Origin: Gammaproteobacteria bacterium
GTDB taxonomy: Bacteria > Pseudomonadota > Gammaproteobacteria > Steroidobacterales > GCA-2729495
Length of the DNA stretch: 64,000 nt
Reading direction: 5' to 3'
Assembly (NCBI GenBank): GCA_014337915.1
Contig: QUBU01000006.1
Location: 62,001-126,000 of the forward strand
The notes beneath the pieces are model-generated. The model was not told the origin of the DNA, did no database searches, and worked only from the letters and a program-made list of their open reading frames with translations. Both the position numbers and the translations under genes were made by a program. Each line of letters starts with the position of its first letter. Position 1 is the first letter of the stretch. Shown here piece after piece: positions 52,299 to 61,791 of the stretch.

Positions 52299-52988
52299 TC
52301 AGTCGCGGTTGAGGATGAAGCGCCGGCCATTCTGGCTGAGTACGACGCCTTCGCGGGTGATCTCGTCCAGCCTGGGGCCCTCGCTGAGCTGGGCGCCCTC
52401 GGTGTACTTGCGCATATTGATGAAAACGAAGCGTCCGGCGGGGTCCGCCGTGAACACGTGGATGTCGAGATGCAGGGGCGGCGTGCTGATGGCACCGCTC
52501 GCCATGAGTTCGCCGGCGGTCGGCAGGCCCTCCTGGATCACTCCGCCGGCTGCCGATCCGCTGGCTGCTCCTGCCTGCGCATCCGACGCCGTGCCCGCCG
52601 GCGGCACCAGCACCTCGGTATGAACACCGGCTGCGGTTTCGAGCGCCGGCATGTCGGCCGTGGCGGCGTAGGCGGCCTCGCTGTCGGCCGCAATGGCCGC
52701 GGCCCCGGGCACCACCGCTGCCGGTGCCGCGGCATTGGCGGATTCCGGCGTGGCGGTAGCCTGTGCCACGGGTTGTGGCGGGCTGGCCTGCGCGGGCGGC
52801 TGCGCCGGCCGCCGCAGCCAGATGAAGGCCATCACCGCGAGGTTGGCGGCCAGTACGACGACCAGGATCGGCAGCCACAGGGCACGGCGCGAGGCCGGCG
52901 GCCGGTGCCCGGCATCGATGAGGCCCGGGCCGGACTGGCGCTGCCTTTCGGTCTCGCTCTTGCGCAGCGCATCGAGGATGAATGACAT
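52299..52988 (-). CDS. gspB: Type II secretion GspB-like protein
   Basis: This 229-residue inner-membrane protein starts with MSFILDALRKSETERQR, typical of GspB/ExeB. One transmembrane helix follows (PILVVVLAANLAVMAFIWL), then a Pro/Ala-rich periplasmic linker and the C-terminal GspB domain (LHLDIHVFTADPAGRFVFINMRKY, EGVVLSQNGRRFIL). It works with ExeA/GspA in assembling the secretin. The gene is 12 bp behind exeA. Confidence 0.88.
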   Translation of the reverse strand: MSFILDALRKSETERQRQSGPGLIDAGHRPPASRRALWLPILVVVLAANLAVMAFIWLRRPAQPPAQASPPQPVAQATATPESANAAAPAAVVPGAAAIAADSEAAYAATADMPALETAAGVHTEVLVPPAGTASDAQAGAASGSAAGGVIQEGLPTAGELMASGAISTPPLHLDIHVFTADPAGRFVFINMRKYTEGAQLSEGPRLDEITREGVVLSQNGRRFILNRD

Positions 52989-53000
52989 CGGGTCGTGTCC

Positions 53001-54620
53001 TCAGTTGGCCCGGGCCAGGCGTGGCGTACCGGCGGCGCCCAGCTCGGCGATGATGGCGATCTGCGTCTGGTGGCTTACCAGCCCGTCGGCGGTGAGGCGG
53101 CGCTCGCGCTGGTACTGCTTCACACGCGCCTCGAGGCCGGCATCGTAGAGGTCGGATTGCATCGGTTCGATCGGCTCGCCCTGGATGGTGGCGAGGCTGG
53201 CGCGCAGCCAGCGGATGTCCGGGTCGCGCATGCCGGGCACGAAGGCCTTCACGTCGCGGGTCTGCGGCCGCCAGAGCAGCAGGTATTCGCCCTGCCAGAA
53301 GTCGGCGATCTCGCCGGCGGCGACCTGGTAGTCGCGGCCCGCGACGCTCAGGTCACCGACGCGCTCGTCGAACGCGGTGAGCACCGCCTGGTGCTCGATG
53401 CCCTTGTGGCTGCGCAGGCTGAGGATCACCGGCGTGTCCAGCGCGGTCACATCATCCAGCGTGCCGTGCTGGAGCAGGCAGCGCAGGCCGAGCGCCTCGG
53501 CCTGCTGGCAGGCACCTTCGGGCCCGGGCTGGTAGCTGGCGTTCCAGAGCTGGAACAGTCGCGCGTAGGCGGCGTCTGCATCGGCGGTGGCCGGCAGGCC
53601 ATCGAGCACCGCACCCAGCGAATCGAGTCCCGGATTGCGGTCGATGGTGCCCGGTGCCGTGCTGGTCGCAGCCGGCTGCGGGCTGGCTGTGGGCGCCGCG
53701 CCGTCGCCCCGTTCGGGCAGCCACCAGCCGCTGACCAGCAGGGCGACGATGGCGGCCGCCGGCAGCAGGGCCAGGCCGAGCCAGCGCAGCCAGGGCGGCA
53801 GCGCCGCCGTGGGGCGGTCGTAAACCTCGGCTGCCGCGCGCCGCACGATGGCCGGTGTCACCTGGCTGGACTCGGCGGTGAACGCGCCCAGCAGGGCGCG
53901 ATCGGCGATGACGTTGATCATGCGCGGGATGCCGCGGGCCAGGCGGTAGATTTCCCGGCGCGCGCCGCCTGCGAAGATGCGCCCGACGCCGCCGGCCACC
54001 TTCACCCGGTGGTCGATGTAGGCCTCGGCCTCGGGCCGTGACAGCGGCTCGAGGTGATAGCGCCCGGTGATGCGCTGCGCCAGCTGGCGCATGTCGTTGC
54101 GTCCCAGCAGCACACGCAGTTCCGGCTGGCCGATGAGGATGATCTGCAGCAGCTTCTGCTTGGTGGTCTCGAGGTTGGTCAGCAGGCGCACCTGCTCGAG
54201 CACGTCGGGCTTGAGGTTCTGCGCCTCGTCGACGATCAGGATGGTGCGCCGGCCGCGACTGTGGTTCTCGAGCAGGAAGCGGTTGAGCGCATCGGTGAGC
54301 GCCTTGATGCTGCCGCGGGCCTCCGGCAGCGGCACGCCGAGTTCCTCGCAGATGGCGCAGAGGAACTCGATGCGCGTCAGCTGCGGGTTGAGCACCAGTG
54401 CCACATCGGCGGTGTCGGGCAGCTGCTGCAGGAGGCTGCGCACCAGCGTCGTCTTGCCGGTACCGACCTCGCCCGTCAGCTGGATGAAGCCGCCCGCTTC
54501 CCGGACGCCGTAGAGCAGGTGTGCGAGCGCCTCGGCATGGCGCTCGCTCATGAAGAGGTAGCGCGGGTCCGGGGTGATCGAGAACGGCTTTTCGTGCAGG
54601 CCGAAGAAGCTGGTGTACAT
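53001..54620 (-). CDS. exeA: ExeA/GspA-type AAA ATPase
   Basis: This 539-residue protein has an N-terminal AAA ATPase with FFGLHEKPFSITPDPRYLF, Walker A GEVGTGKTTLVR, Walker B IDEAQNL-like LIVDEAQNL and SRPEAEAYIDHRV. A membrane helix (LALLPAAAIVALLVSGW, about 280) and a periplasmic peptidoglycan-binding part follow, ending in VKQYQRERRLTADGLV. ExeA loads the type II secretin across peptidoglycan. ATG 54620 is used; a GTG at 54626 would add two residues. Confidence 0.9.
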   Translation of the reverse strand: MYTSFFGLHEKPFSITPDPRYLFMSERHAEALAHLLYGVREAGGFIQLTGEVGTGKTTLVRSLLQQLPDTADVALVLNPQLTRIEFLCAICEELGVPLPEARGSIKALTDALNRFLLENHSRGRRTILIVDEAQNLKPDVLEQVRLLTNLETTKQKLLQIILIGQPELRVLLGRNDMRQLAQRITGRYHLEPLSRPEAEAYIDHRVKVAGGVGRIFAGGARREIYRLARGIPRMINVIADRALLGAFTAESSQVTPAIVRRAAAEVYDRPTAALPPWLRWLGLALLPAAAIVALLVSGWWLPERGDGAAPTASPQPAATSTAPGTIDRNPGLDSLGAVLDGLPATADADAAYARLFQLWNASYQPGPEGACQQAEALGLRCLLQHGTLDDVTALDTPVILSLRSHKGIEHQAVLTAFDERVGDLSVAGRDYQVAAGEIADFWQGEYLLLWRPQTRDVKAFVPGMRDPDIRWLRASLATIQGEPIEPMQSDLYDAGLEARVKQYQRERRLTADGLVSHQTQIAIIAELGAAGTPRLARAN

Positions 54621-54686
54621 CGGCACCCATTCTAGCCCTGCGCCGGCCCGCGGGGCGCTGGCGGCTGTGACCGGGATCTCGTGCCG

Positions 54687-55565
54687 CTACTCGCTGCGCA
54701 GCATGGTGTGGCGGGCCATCCAGCGCAGGGCCCCGGCGGACGCGCCGAGGTCGCTGATCGCATCGATGGCGATGTCGAGCAGCTGGTCGGTCCTGGCCTG
54801 GGCCCGCGCCAGACCGAACAGGCCGGGGTAGGTGGCCTTGGCCTTCACCGCGTCGGAATTCAGGTCCTGCCCGGGCAGCGTGAAATCCAGGATGTCGTCG
54901 CGGATCTGGTAGGCGATGCCGAGCGCATCGGCGAAGACCTCCAGCCGGTGCAGCTGCGCGTCGGTGATCTGCGGCGAGCAGTGTGCCGCGAGCAGGACGC
55001 TGGCACGCAACAGCCGTCCCGTCTTGAGGCGGAACATGTGCTCGAGTTCCGCCGGGTCCAGCTGGCGGCGCTCGGCTTCCATGTCCAGGGCCTGGCCACC
55101 GGCGATGCCGTTGGGCCCGCAGGATTCGCTGAGCAGGGCGACCAGCCGCAGCTGGGTCGCCGGCTCCGCGGCCAGCGGCAGGGCGGTGGCCAGCACCTCG
55201 AACGCCAGCGGCTGCAGGGCATCGGCGGCGAGGATGGCGGTGGCCTCGTCGAAGGCACGGTGGGTGGAGGGCCGGCCGCGGCGCAGGTCGTCGTCGTCCA
55301 TCGCCGGCAGGTCATCGTGGATCAGCGAGAAGGCGTGCATCAGTTCGATGGCGACCGCCGGGGCGTCGAGCCGGTCGGGCGGCACCGCGAAGGCTTCACC
55401 GGTGGCGTAGACCAGCAGTGGCCGCAGCCGCTTGCCGCCGCCGAGGACGGCATAGCGCATGGCGGCGTGCAGGCGCTGCGGCGGCCGCGCGGCGTCCGGC
55501 AGCGCGCGCTCCAGCGCCTGCTCGGTGCGCTCGAGATAGGCCGGGATGCGATCGGCGAATGACAC
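54687..55565 (-). CDS. ispA: Farnesyl diphosphate synthase (polyprenyl synthetase)
   Basis: This 292-residue trans-isoprenyl synthase has the first Asp-rich motif DDLPAMDDD and the second QIRDDILDF. GGKRLRP and the LKTGRLLRASV segment fit IspA. It condenses IPP with DMAPP and GPP. It starts at GTG 55565. It diverges from the mevalonate gene mvaD 65 bp away, which links it to isoprenoid precursor supply. Confidence 0.9.
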   Translation of the reverse strand: MSFADRIPAYLERTEQALERALPDAARPPQRLHAAMRYAVLGGGKRLRPLLVYATGEAFAVPPDRLDAPAVAIELMHAFSLIHDDLPAMDDDDLRRGRPSTHRAFDEATAILAADALQPLAFEVLATALPLAAEPATQLRLVALLSESCGPNGIAGGQALDMEAERRQLDPAELEHMFRLKTGRLLRASVLLAAHCSPQITDAQLHRLEVFADALGIAYQIRDDILDFTLPGQDLNSDAVKAKATYPGLFGLARAQARTDQLLDIAIDAISDLGASAGALRWMARHTMLRSE

Positions 55566-55630
55566 GAGACCTGCGCGGGACTGCCGCAACCGCCCAAAGG
55601 TCCACAAGGATAGACGATAATCCCGCCACC

Positions 55631-56611
55631 ATGCCTGCGCCGCTCACCGCCACGGCCATCGCGCATCCGAACATCGCCCTGGTGAAGTACTGGGGCAAGC
55701 GTGACGATGCCGCGAACCTCCCGGCCACGGGCTCGCTGTCCGTGACGCTGGATGCGATGCGCACGCGGACCCGGGTGTGCTTCGAGCCTGGCCTCGGCGC
55801 CGATCGCGTGCGGCTCGACGGCCAGGAGGACGCCGCCACCAGCCGCCGTGTCAGCGCCTGCCTCGACCTGCTGCGCCGGCGCGCCGGCGTGGCCCACGGC
55901 GCGGTGGTCGAGAGCGACAACGATTTTCCGACCGGCGCGGGCCTGGCGTCCTCGGCCTCGGGCTTCGCCGCGCTGGTCACGGCGGCCGATGCGGCGCTCG
56001 GGCTGGGCCTGCCGCGGGAGGAACTCGCCCAGGTGGCGCGCATCGGCTCGGGCTCGGCGGCGCGCTCGCTGTTCGGCGGCTTCGCGCTGCTGCGCAACCA
56101 GGCCGATGGCGGCGTCACGGTCGGGCCGCTGCTGGCGCCGGAGGCCTGGCCGCTGCGCGTGGTCATCGCCATCACCTCGGCACTGCCCAAGGAGGTGGGC
56201 TCGCGCGACGGCATGGCCGCCAGCCGCGCAACCTCGCCGTATTACGAGGCATGGCTACACAGCCACGCCGCCGACCTCGAGGCCGGCGTGCGCCATGTGC
56301 AGGGCCGGGATTTCGCGGCGCTGGCGACGGTCGCCGAACACAGCTGCCTGAAGATGCACGCCGTCATGCTGACGACGCAGCCGCCGCTGCTGTACTGGCT
56401 GCCGGCGACGCTGGCCTGCCTGCAGGCGCTGCAGGCGCTGCGGCGCGCGGGCACTCCGGTGTTCTTCACCATCGATGCCGGCCCGCAGGTCAAGGCAGTC
56501 TGCGAGCCGGCTGCGGTGTCGGCGGTGCGCGCGGCGCTGGCAGCGGTGCCCGGTGTCACCCGGGTCATCGACAGTGGCCTCGGGCCGGGTGCGTATCGCG
56601 CCAATGGCTGA
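55631..56611 (+). CDS. mvaD: Diphosphomevalonate decarboxylase
   Basis: This 326-residue GHMP-fold enzyme makes isopentenyl diphosphate. The family motifs IAHPNIALVKYWGKRDD, LPATGSLSVTLD and the ATP loop PTGAGLASSASGFAALV are present, as is the late VFFTIDAGPQVKAVC. It starts at ATG 55631. Its stop overlaps the next kinase start by 8 bp, so the two are coupled. This marks a mevalonate route, rare in gammaproteobacteria. Confidence 0.95.
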   Translation: MPAPLTATAIAHPNIALVKYWGKRDDAANLPATGSLSVTLDAMRTRTRVCFEPGLGADRVRLDGQEDAATSRRVSACLDLLRRRAGVAHGAVVESDNDFPTGAGLASSASGFAALVTAADAALGLGLPREELAQVARIGSGSAARSLFGGFALLRNQADGGVTVGPLLAPEAWPLRVVIAITSALPKEVGSRDGMAASRATSPYYEAWLHSHAADLEAGVRHVQGRDFAALATVAEHSCLKMHAVMLTTQPPLLYWLPATLACLQALQALRRAGTPVFFTIDAGPQVKAVCEPAAVSAVRAALAAVPGVTRVIDSGLGPGAYRANG

Positions 56612-57632
56612 AGCCGCCGCGCCCGGCAAGCTGGTCATCTGTGGTGAGTACGCCGTACTGGCCGGTGCGCCCGCCATCGCCATCGCCGTCGATGTCCGGG
56701 CACGTGCCCGGGTGGTCGCGAGCGACGGCGCCTGTCGTCTCGACATACCCGGCGCGGGCCGCTGGGCCTTCGACTGGGGCGCCGCCGGCTGCCCGCAGTG
56801 GCGTGATCTGCCCACTGCCGGGCAGGGCGCATTGCTGGAAGCGGTGGCGGCGACTCTCGCGACCGCCGGCTACGAGCCGCGCCAGCCACTGGCCATCGAA
56901 CTCGACAGCAGCCGCTTCCGCAGTGCCAGCGGTGACAAGCTCGGGCTTGGTTCCAGCGCAGCCCTGGCGGTGGCGCTGGTCGCTGCCATGGCCGCCGCCA
57001 GCGGCCGGCCGGTGGCGGATCGCGAGGTCCTGTTCCGGCTGGCGCAGGCTGCGCATCGCCGGTTGCAGGGTGGCAGCGGCAGCGGCATCGACGTGGCAGC
57101 GGCGGTGCACGGCGGCGTGGTTGCGCTGGCGGCGGATGCCAGGGTGGAAACGCTCGCCTGGCCGCGGGGGCTGCACTGGCTCGCCGCCTGGTCAGGCAGC
57201 GGCGCAGCGACGCCGCCGCTGGTCAGCCGCTTCATGGATTTCCGTCGGGACAGCGGTCCCGCCGGCGCAGCCCTGCTGGCGCCCCTGCGGGCTGCGGCTG
57301 CTGCCACGCTCGAGGCCTGGCGCCGCGGCGGCGCCAGGCCAGTGCTCGCGGCGCTGGCGGAATTCCGGCAGGCGCTGGAGGCGCTCGATGCCGACGCCGG
57401 CATCGGCATCGTCACGCCCGCGCACCAGCGCCTCGCGGCGCTGGCGGCGGATGCGGGATGCTTCTACAAGACCGCGGGTGCGGGCGGCGGCGACTTCGGC
57501 CTGCTGCTGGCAGACGACGCGGCGGCCATCGTTGCCGCAGCGCGCAGCCTGGCCGCTGCCGGGATCATGACCATCGGTGGCGGGGCCGGCCCGATCAGCC
57601 CGGCCAGCATCGCCGGCGTCGCGGTTCGCTGA
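56604..57632 (+). CDS. Phosphomevalonate kinase-like GHMP kinase
   Basis: This 342-residue GHMP kinase has the motif APGKLVICGEYAVLAGAPAIAIAVD, the ATP loop KLGLGSSAALAVALVAA and GGSGSGIDVAAAVHGGVV, and the C-terminal KTAGAGGGDFGLLL. GEY rather than GEH, and K-LGLGSSAA, favour phosphomevalonate kinase over mevalonate kinase. It follows mvaD by overlap, as mvaK2 often does. Mevalonate kinase itself, HMG-CoA synthase and reductase are not in the window. Confidence 0.8.
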   Translation: MAEAAAPGKLVICGEYAVLAGAPAIAIAVDVRARARVVASDGACRLDIPGAGRWAFDWGAAGCPQWRDLPTAGQGALLEAVAATLATAGYEPRQPLAIELDSSRFRSASGDKLGLGSSAALAVALVAAMAAASGRPVADREVLFRLAQAAHRRLQGGSGSGIDVAAAVHGGVVALAADARVETLAWPRGLHWLAAWSGSGAATPPLVSRFMDFRRDSGPAGAALLAPLRAAAAATLEAWRRGGARPVLAALAEFRQALEALDADAGIGIVTPAHQRLAALAADAGCFYKTAGAGGGDFGLLLADDAAAIVAAARSLAAAGIMTIGGGAGPISPASIAGVAVR

Positions 57633-57644
57633 GGGCGGCGGCGG

Positions 57645-57676
57645 CCGGGCGCGGCGCCCGCAGGCGCCGCGCCCGG
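57645..57676. terminator. 14-bp all-GC hairpin between convergent genes
   Basis: A perfect 14-bp stem of G and C (57645-57658 with 57663-57676) around a 4-base loop lies in the 54-bp gap between the convergent kinase and DUF4399 genes. No T-run follows on either side. Confidence 0.5.
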
Positions 57677-57686
57677 GCCCGGGTGT

Positions 57687-58196
57687 CTACTCCACCGTGA
57701 TGGTGATCTTCTCGGATGCGACCGGCGGGTCGTGCGGCACGTGGTGGGCATCGCCCAGCAGCAGCTGCAGCGTGTGCTGGCCAGGCGGCAGCTGGAGCTC
57801 CGCCTCGGTCTGCGCCTTGCCGAAATGCATGTGGTTGGCGTCGGTCGGGATCGGCTGGTCGAGCGGCGGCAGGTCGCTGTCGATCAGCAGGTGATGGTGC
57901 CCGCTGTCGGGAGTGGCGTCGCCGGCCGGGGCCAGCGTCATGCCTTCGATGCCGAAGCTGACCTTGAACGGCGACTTCACCGTGGCGCCGTTGGCTGGGC
58001 TGAGGATGGTGACCCTGGCGCCGGCCGGGGAGGGCGTGCGCGGCAGCGCTGCGGGAGTAGCCGCGGCGGGCGCAGCCGGAGCCGCGGTCTGCGCCGGAGG
58101 CGGTGGCGGGGCGCTGGCCGACTCGGGCTTGCCGCCGCAGGCGGTGAGGGCGAGCACCAGCGTGGACAGGGTGGCTACCTGGAAATGGGTCTTCAT
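57687..58196 (-). CDS. DUF4399 lipoprotein
   Basis: This 169-residue lipoprotein has a signal peptide with lipobox LTAC (Cys20), a Pro/Ala-rich linker and a DUF4399 domain (about 60-169). The domain has ILSPANGATVKSPFKVSFGIEGM, GHHHLLIDSDLPP and the His-rich LLGDAHHVPHDPPV. The many His suggest metal or haem binding. Function is unknown. Confidence 0.85.
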   Translation of the reverse strand: MKTHFQVATLSTLVLALTACGGKPESASAPPPPPAQTAAPAAPAAATPAALPRTPSPAGARVTILSPANGATVKSPFKVSFGIEGMTLAPAGDATPDSGHHHLLIDSDLPPLDQPIPTDANHMHFGKAQTEAELQLPPGQHTLQLLLGDAHHVPHDPPVASEKITITVE

Positions 58197-58328
58197 TCTT
58201 CTGCTCCCGGAAAATGGGGTGGCACATCTTACCGGATCGCCGGCCTGGCCCACGGCTGGCGCCGCTGCGGCATCGGGGAGCAGCGGCTGCGTTCTAGAAT
58301 ATGTGCTCCTGCGTCATGGGGAGCGACG

Positions 58329-59159
58329 ATGCCGGCCAGGCTGGCAACCACGGTTCTCCTCGCCCGCGTCCTCGCGGGGCTGCTGGCCTTTGCCGCCGCC
58401 GGCCCGGTGGCCGCGCAGCACGAGCTGACCGGCGAACTGCCGCCGGTGGGTGCCGCCAGGCGCGAGCTGGTGGTGGTTGCCGGCGCGACGGGCCGCAGCG
58501 GCCGGCTCATCATCGCGCAGCTGCGCAGTGCTGGCCGCTACGAGCTGCGTGCGCTGGCGCGCGATCCGCGCGCGGCGGCCCGGGAAATCGGCGCGGAATA
58601 TTCCTGGGTGGCGGCCGATGTCACCCAGCCGGAAACCCTGGCGTCAGCCCTCGACGGGGCGACCTATGTCATCAGCGCCATCGGCGCGAGGGAGCGCAGC
58701 GGGCCAGACGGGCCGGAGTTCGTCGACTTTGGCGGCGTGCGCAACCTGGTCGATGCCGCCCGCAGCGCGGGCGTGCGCCAGTTCGTGCTCATATCCTCGG
58801 CCGGCGCCGGTGGCGAAGGCGGGTTCAACCGCTGGCTGCTGAATCTGATCGGTGGCGACGTCCTGACCTGGAAGGCCAGGGGCGAGGCCGCGCTGCGCGC
58901 CAGCGGCCTGCCCTACACCATCGTGCGGCCCGGTGGCCTGCGTGACGTGCCCGGCGGCCAGGCGGGCCTGCTGCTGCTGCAGGGCGACCGCAAATCCGGC
59001 GATGTCAGCCGTGCCGATGTCGCCAGCGTGGTGATTGCCACGCTCGGCAACCCCGATGCGACCGGAAAGACCTTCGAACTCATCACCGACCCGGCGGTGC
59101 CGCGCGAGGCCTGGCGCAGCCAGTTCCGCCGGCTGGCCCCGGATGTGGCCAGCCGCTGA
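58329..59159 (+). CDS. Exported SDR-like NAD(P)-binding protein
   Basis: This 276-residue protein has a signal-like N-terminus (TTVLLARVLAGLLAFAAAGPVAA) before a Rossmann domain. The domain has VVVAGATGRSGRLIIAQLR, YVISAIGARE and the SSAGAGGEGG segment, of the NAD(P)-binding atypical SDR type. An exported SDR is unusual; the hydrophobic start may be a membrane anchor. Substrate is unknown. Confidence 0.8.
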   Translation: MPARLATTVLLARVLAGLLAFAAAGPVAAQHELTGELPPVGAARRELVVVAGATGRSGRLIIAQLRSAGRYELRALARDPRAAAREIGAEYSWVAADVTQPETLASALDGATYVISAIGARERSGPDGPEFVDFGGVRNLVDAARSAGVRQFVLISSAGAGGEGGFNRWLLNLIGGDVLTWKARGEAALRASGLPYTIVRPGGLRDVPGGQAGLLLLQGDRKSGDVSRADVASVVIATLGNPDATGKTFELITDPAVPREAWRSQFRRLAPDVASR

Positions 59160-59210
59160 CGCGGCAGGCGCTGCCCCGTCGATGCCGGCCGGGGCTGGGT
59201 TACCCGCGGC

Positions 59211-61691
59211 TCAGCCCGCGCCGCGGCTTCGTACCGGGTAACCCAGCCCGGGCCGGCGCCCGAGCGCATCGGGCGCAAAATCGTCGACACCGGTGATCTC
59301 CATGACCAGCGCATCCTGGCGGCGCATCTGCTCGGCTTCGCTGGCATTGAAGATGCCCTGGCGCTCCGCGGAGTCGATCTGCTCCAGCGGATGTTCTTCG
59401 CGCACCAGGCCATTGCGCAGCGCATCGCGCAACCGCTGCTCGAGGGGTACCAGCGCTTCGGCGGCCTCCAGTGCGCGCTGCAGGGTGCCGAGGGGGCTGC
59501 CGGGTTCGTCGGCGGCGTAGATGCAGGAGCACAGGCGCTCGCGGGTTTCCGTCGGGTGGGTCACCAGCGCCACGATCTCCTGGCCGAGTTCGTCGGAGGG
59601 TGCGGAGAACATGCGGCCGCGGGGGAAGATCAGCGCCCGCAGTCCGGCCGCCACCCAGCGGTTCGGCAGGTTGCGCAGGAATCCGTGCAGCTGCTCCTGT
59701 GCGTGGTAGAGCAGGGTACGGCAGCTCCACTCCACCAGCGGCAGGTCCGCCTCCTGGCGGCCCTGGTTCTCGTAGTGCTTCAGCACCATGCTCGCAAGGT
59801 ACATGGCGCTGAAGACGTCGCCGAGGCGTGCCGAGAGCAGTTCGCGCCGCTTCAGGCCGCCGCCCAGGGTCAGCATCGCCACGTCTGCTGCCAGGGCGAA
59901 GGCCGCGCTGTAGCGGTTGATGTGCTGGTAGTGGCGCGCCGTGGGCCCGTCGGCCGGCACGTTGCTGTAGCGGGCGTTGGTCAGCGCCAGCCAGAACGAG
60001 CGTGCGGCATTGCTCACCGCATAACCGATGTGGCCGAACAGCTGCTGGTCGAAATCCACCAGCGCACGCTCGAAATCCGCCTCCTTCGCGGCCTCCATTT
60101 CCTTCAGTACGAAGGGATGGCAGCGGATCGCGCCCTGCCCGAAGATGATCAGGCTGCGGGTGAGGATGTTGGCACCTTCCACGGTGATCGCCACCGGCAG
60201 CACCTCGTAGCTGCGCGCCAGGTAGTTCTTTGGCCCCAGCATGATGCCCTTGCCGCCGTGCACGTCCATGGCGTCGTTGGCGATCTTCCGGCCGAGCTCG
60301 GTGCAGTGGTACTTGAGGATGGCCGAGGGCACGGCGGGTTTCTCGCCGCGCCCGAGCACGGTGCAGGTCACCGTCACTGCGGCATTGATGATGTAGGTGT
60401 GACCGGCGATGCGGGCCAGCGCCTCGCCGACGCCCTCGAACTGGCCGATGGGCAGGTTGAACTGGCGGCGGAGGCGGGCATAGGCGCCGGTGGCATGCAC
60501 CGCGGCGCGACCGCCGCCCATGGCGTTGGCCGGCAGCGTCACGCCACGGCCGGCGGAGAGCTGTTCCACCAGCATGCGCCAGCCCTGGCCGGCGCGTTCG
60601 CGGCCGCCGATGATGTAGTCCACCGGCACGAACACATCGCGGCCCTGCGTGGGGCCGTTGTGGAAGGGGATGTTGATCGGGTAATGGCGCCGGCCGATGT
60701 CGATGCCGGGGAGGTCGGTCGGGACGAGCGCGGCGGTGATGCCGTACTCGTCACGGTCGCCGATCAGGTGCTCGGGGTCGTAGAGTTTGAAGGCGAGGCC
60801 GAGCACCGTGGCGATCGGGGCGAGCGTGATGTAGCGCTTGTCCCAGTTGAGCCGGATGCCGATCACTTCCTCGCCGCGGAACTGGCCGCGGCAGACCACG
60901 CCGCTGTCGAGGATGGATGAGGCATCCGAGCCGACGCGCGGGCTGGTGAGCGCGAAGCAGGGAATCTCCTCGCCACGGGCCAGGCGCGGCAGGTAGTAGT
61001 CCTTCTGCGCCTCGGTGCCGTAGTGGAGCAGCAGTTCGGCGGGACCCAGCGAGTTCGGCACGCCGATGGTGGAGGAGGCGACCGCGCTGCGACTCGCCAG
61101 CTTCGACAGCACCATGGCGACCGCGAGCGGCGAGAACTCCAGGCCGCCGTAGCGGCGCGGAATGATCATCGCGAAGAAGCGCTGCTCGATGATGTAGTCC
61201 CAGATCTCCCGCGGCAGGTCGCCGATCTCGTGGGTAACCTGCCAGTCGTCGATGCGCCGGCAGAGCTCGCCGGTGGGCCCCTCGAGGAAGGCGCGCTCGG
61301 CATCCGTCAGCCGCGGCGGCGGCAGGGCCTGCAGCTTCGTCCAGTCGGGTAGCCCGGTGAACAGCTCGCCGTCCCACCACACGGTGCCGGCCTCGAGGGC
61401 CTCGCGCTCGGTCTGCGAGAGGCTGGGCACCAGGGTCCGGTAGAAGCGCAGCAGCGGCGCCGTGACGTGCTCGCGCCGCAGATCGCCGAGGTTCAGCGCC
61501 GCAAGTGCAGCCCAGAGTGCCAGCAGCAGCAGGTCCCACCACCACCAGGCATCGGCCAGCGCCATGTACACCAGCAGCGCGAGGCCCAGGGCGACGGTCG
61601 ATGTGCGCAGGTCCACGCGCCGGTAGGCCAGCGCCAGGGCGACACCGGCCAGCGCCAGGGTCCAGAACAGCCAGGTGATGAAATCCAGCAC
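59211..61691 (-). CDS. fadE: Acyl-CoA dehydrogenase FadE
   Basis: This 826-residue protein matches the long FadE type (E. coli about 814). It has two N-terminal membrane helices (ITWLFWTLALAGVALALAYR and following) and the acyl-CoA dehydrogenase core (CFALTSPRVGSDASS, NCM-like GKGIMLGPKNYLARSYEVLP). A C-terminal extension of about 250 residues follows. It catalyses the first step of beta-oxidation. It lies after mdh and its terminator, so is a separate transcription unit. Confidence 0.93.
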   Translation of the reverse strand: MLDFITWLFWTLALAGVALALAYRRVDLRTSTVALGLALLVYMALADAWWWWDLLLLALWAALAALNLGDLRREHVTAPLLRFYRTLVPSLSQTEREALEAGTVWWDGELFTGLPDWTKLQALPPPRLTDAERAFLEGPTGELCRRIDDWQVTHEIGDLPREIWDYIIEQRFFAMIIPRRYGGLEFSPLAVAMVLSKLASRSAVASSTIGVPNSLGPAELLLHYGTEAQKDYYLPRLARGEEIPCFALTSPRVGSDASSILDSGVVCRGQFRGEEVIGIRLNWDKRYITLAPIATVLGLAFKLYDPEHLIGDRDEYGITAALVPTDLPGIDIGRRHYPINIPFHNGPTQGRDVFVPVDYIIGGRERAGQGWRMLVEQLSAGRGVTLPANAMGGGRAAVHATGAYARLRRQFNLPIGQFEGVGEALARIAGHTYIINAAVTVTCTVLGRGEKPAVPSAILKYHCTELGRKIANDAMDVHGGKGIMLGPKNYLARSYEVLPVAITVEGANILTRSLIIFGQGAIRCHPFVLKEMEAAKEADFERALVDFDQQLFGHIGYAVSNAARSFWLALTNARYSNVPADGPTARHYQHINRYSAAFALAADVAMLTLGGGLKRRELLSARLGDVFSAMYLASMVLKHYENQGRQEADLPLVEWSCRTLLYHAQEQLHGFLRNLPNRWVAAGLRALIFPRGRMFSAPSDELGQEIVALVTHPTETRERLCSCIYAADEPGSPLGTLQRALEAAEALVPLEQRLRDALRNGLVREEHPLEQIDSAERQGIFNASEAEQMRRQDALVMEITGVDDFAPDALGRRPGLGYPVRSRGAG

Positions 61692-61739
61692 GGCGGGGTC
61701 CTCCGGGGGGATGGGCCGGGCACCTGCCGGATATTAACG

Positions 61740-61769
61740 AAAAAAAAGGGCCGGACCTGTGTCCGGCCC
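61740..61769 (-). terminator. Terminator of mdh
   Basis: On the minus strand a perfect 9-bp stem (GGGCCGGAC with GTCCGGCCC, 61769-61761 and 61756-61748) and a 4-base loop are followed by eight T residues. It lies 23 bp after the mdh stop. Confidence 0.92.
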
Positions 61770-61791
61770 CCTGGCAATCTGGCGGCTCGGC

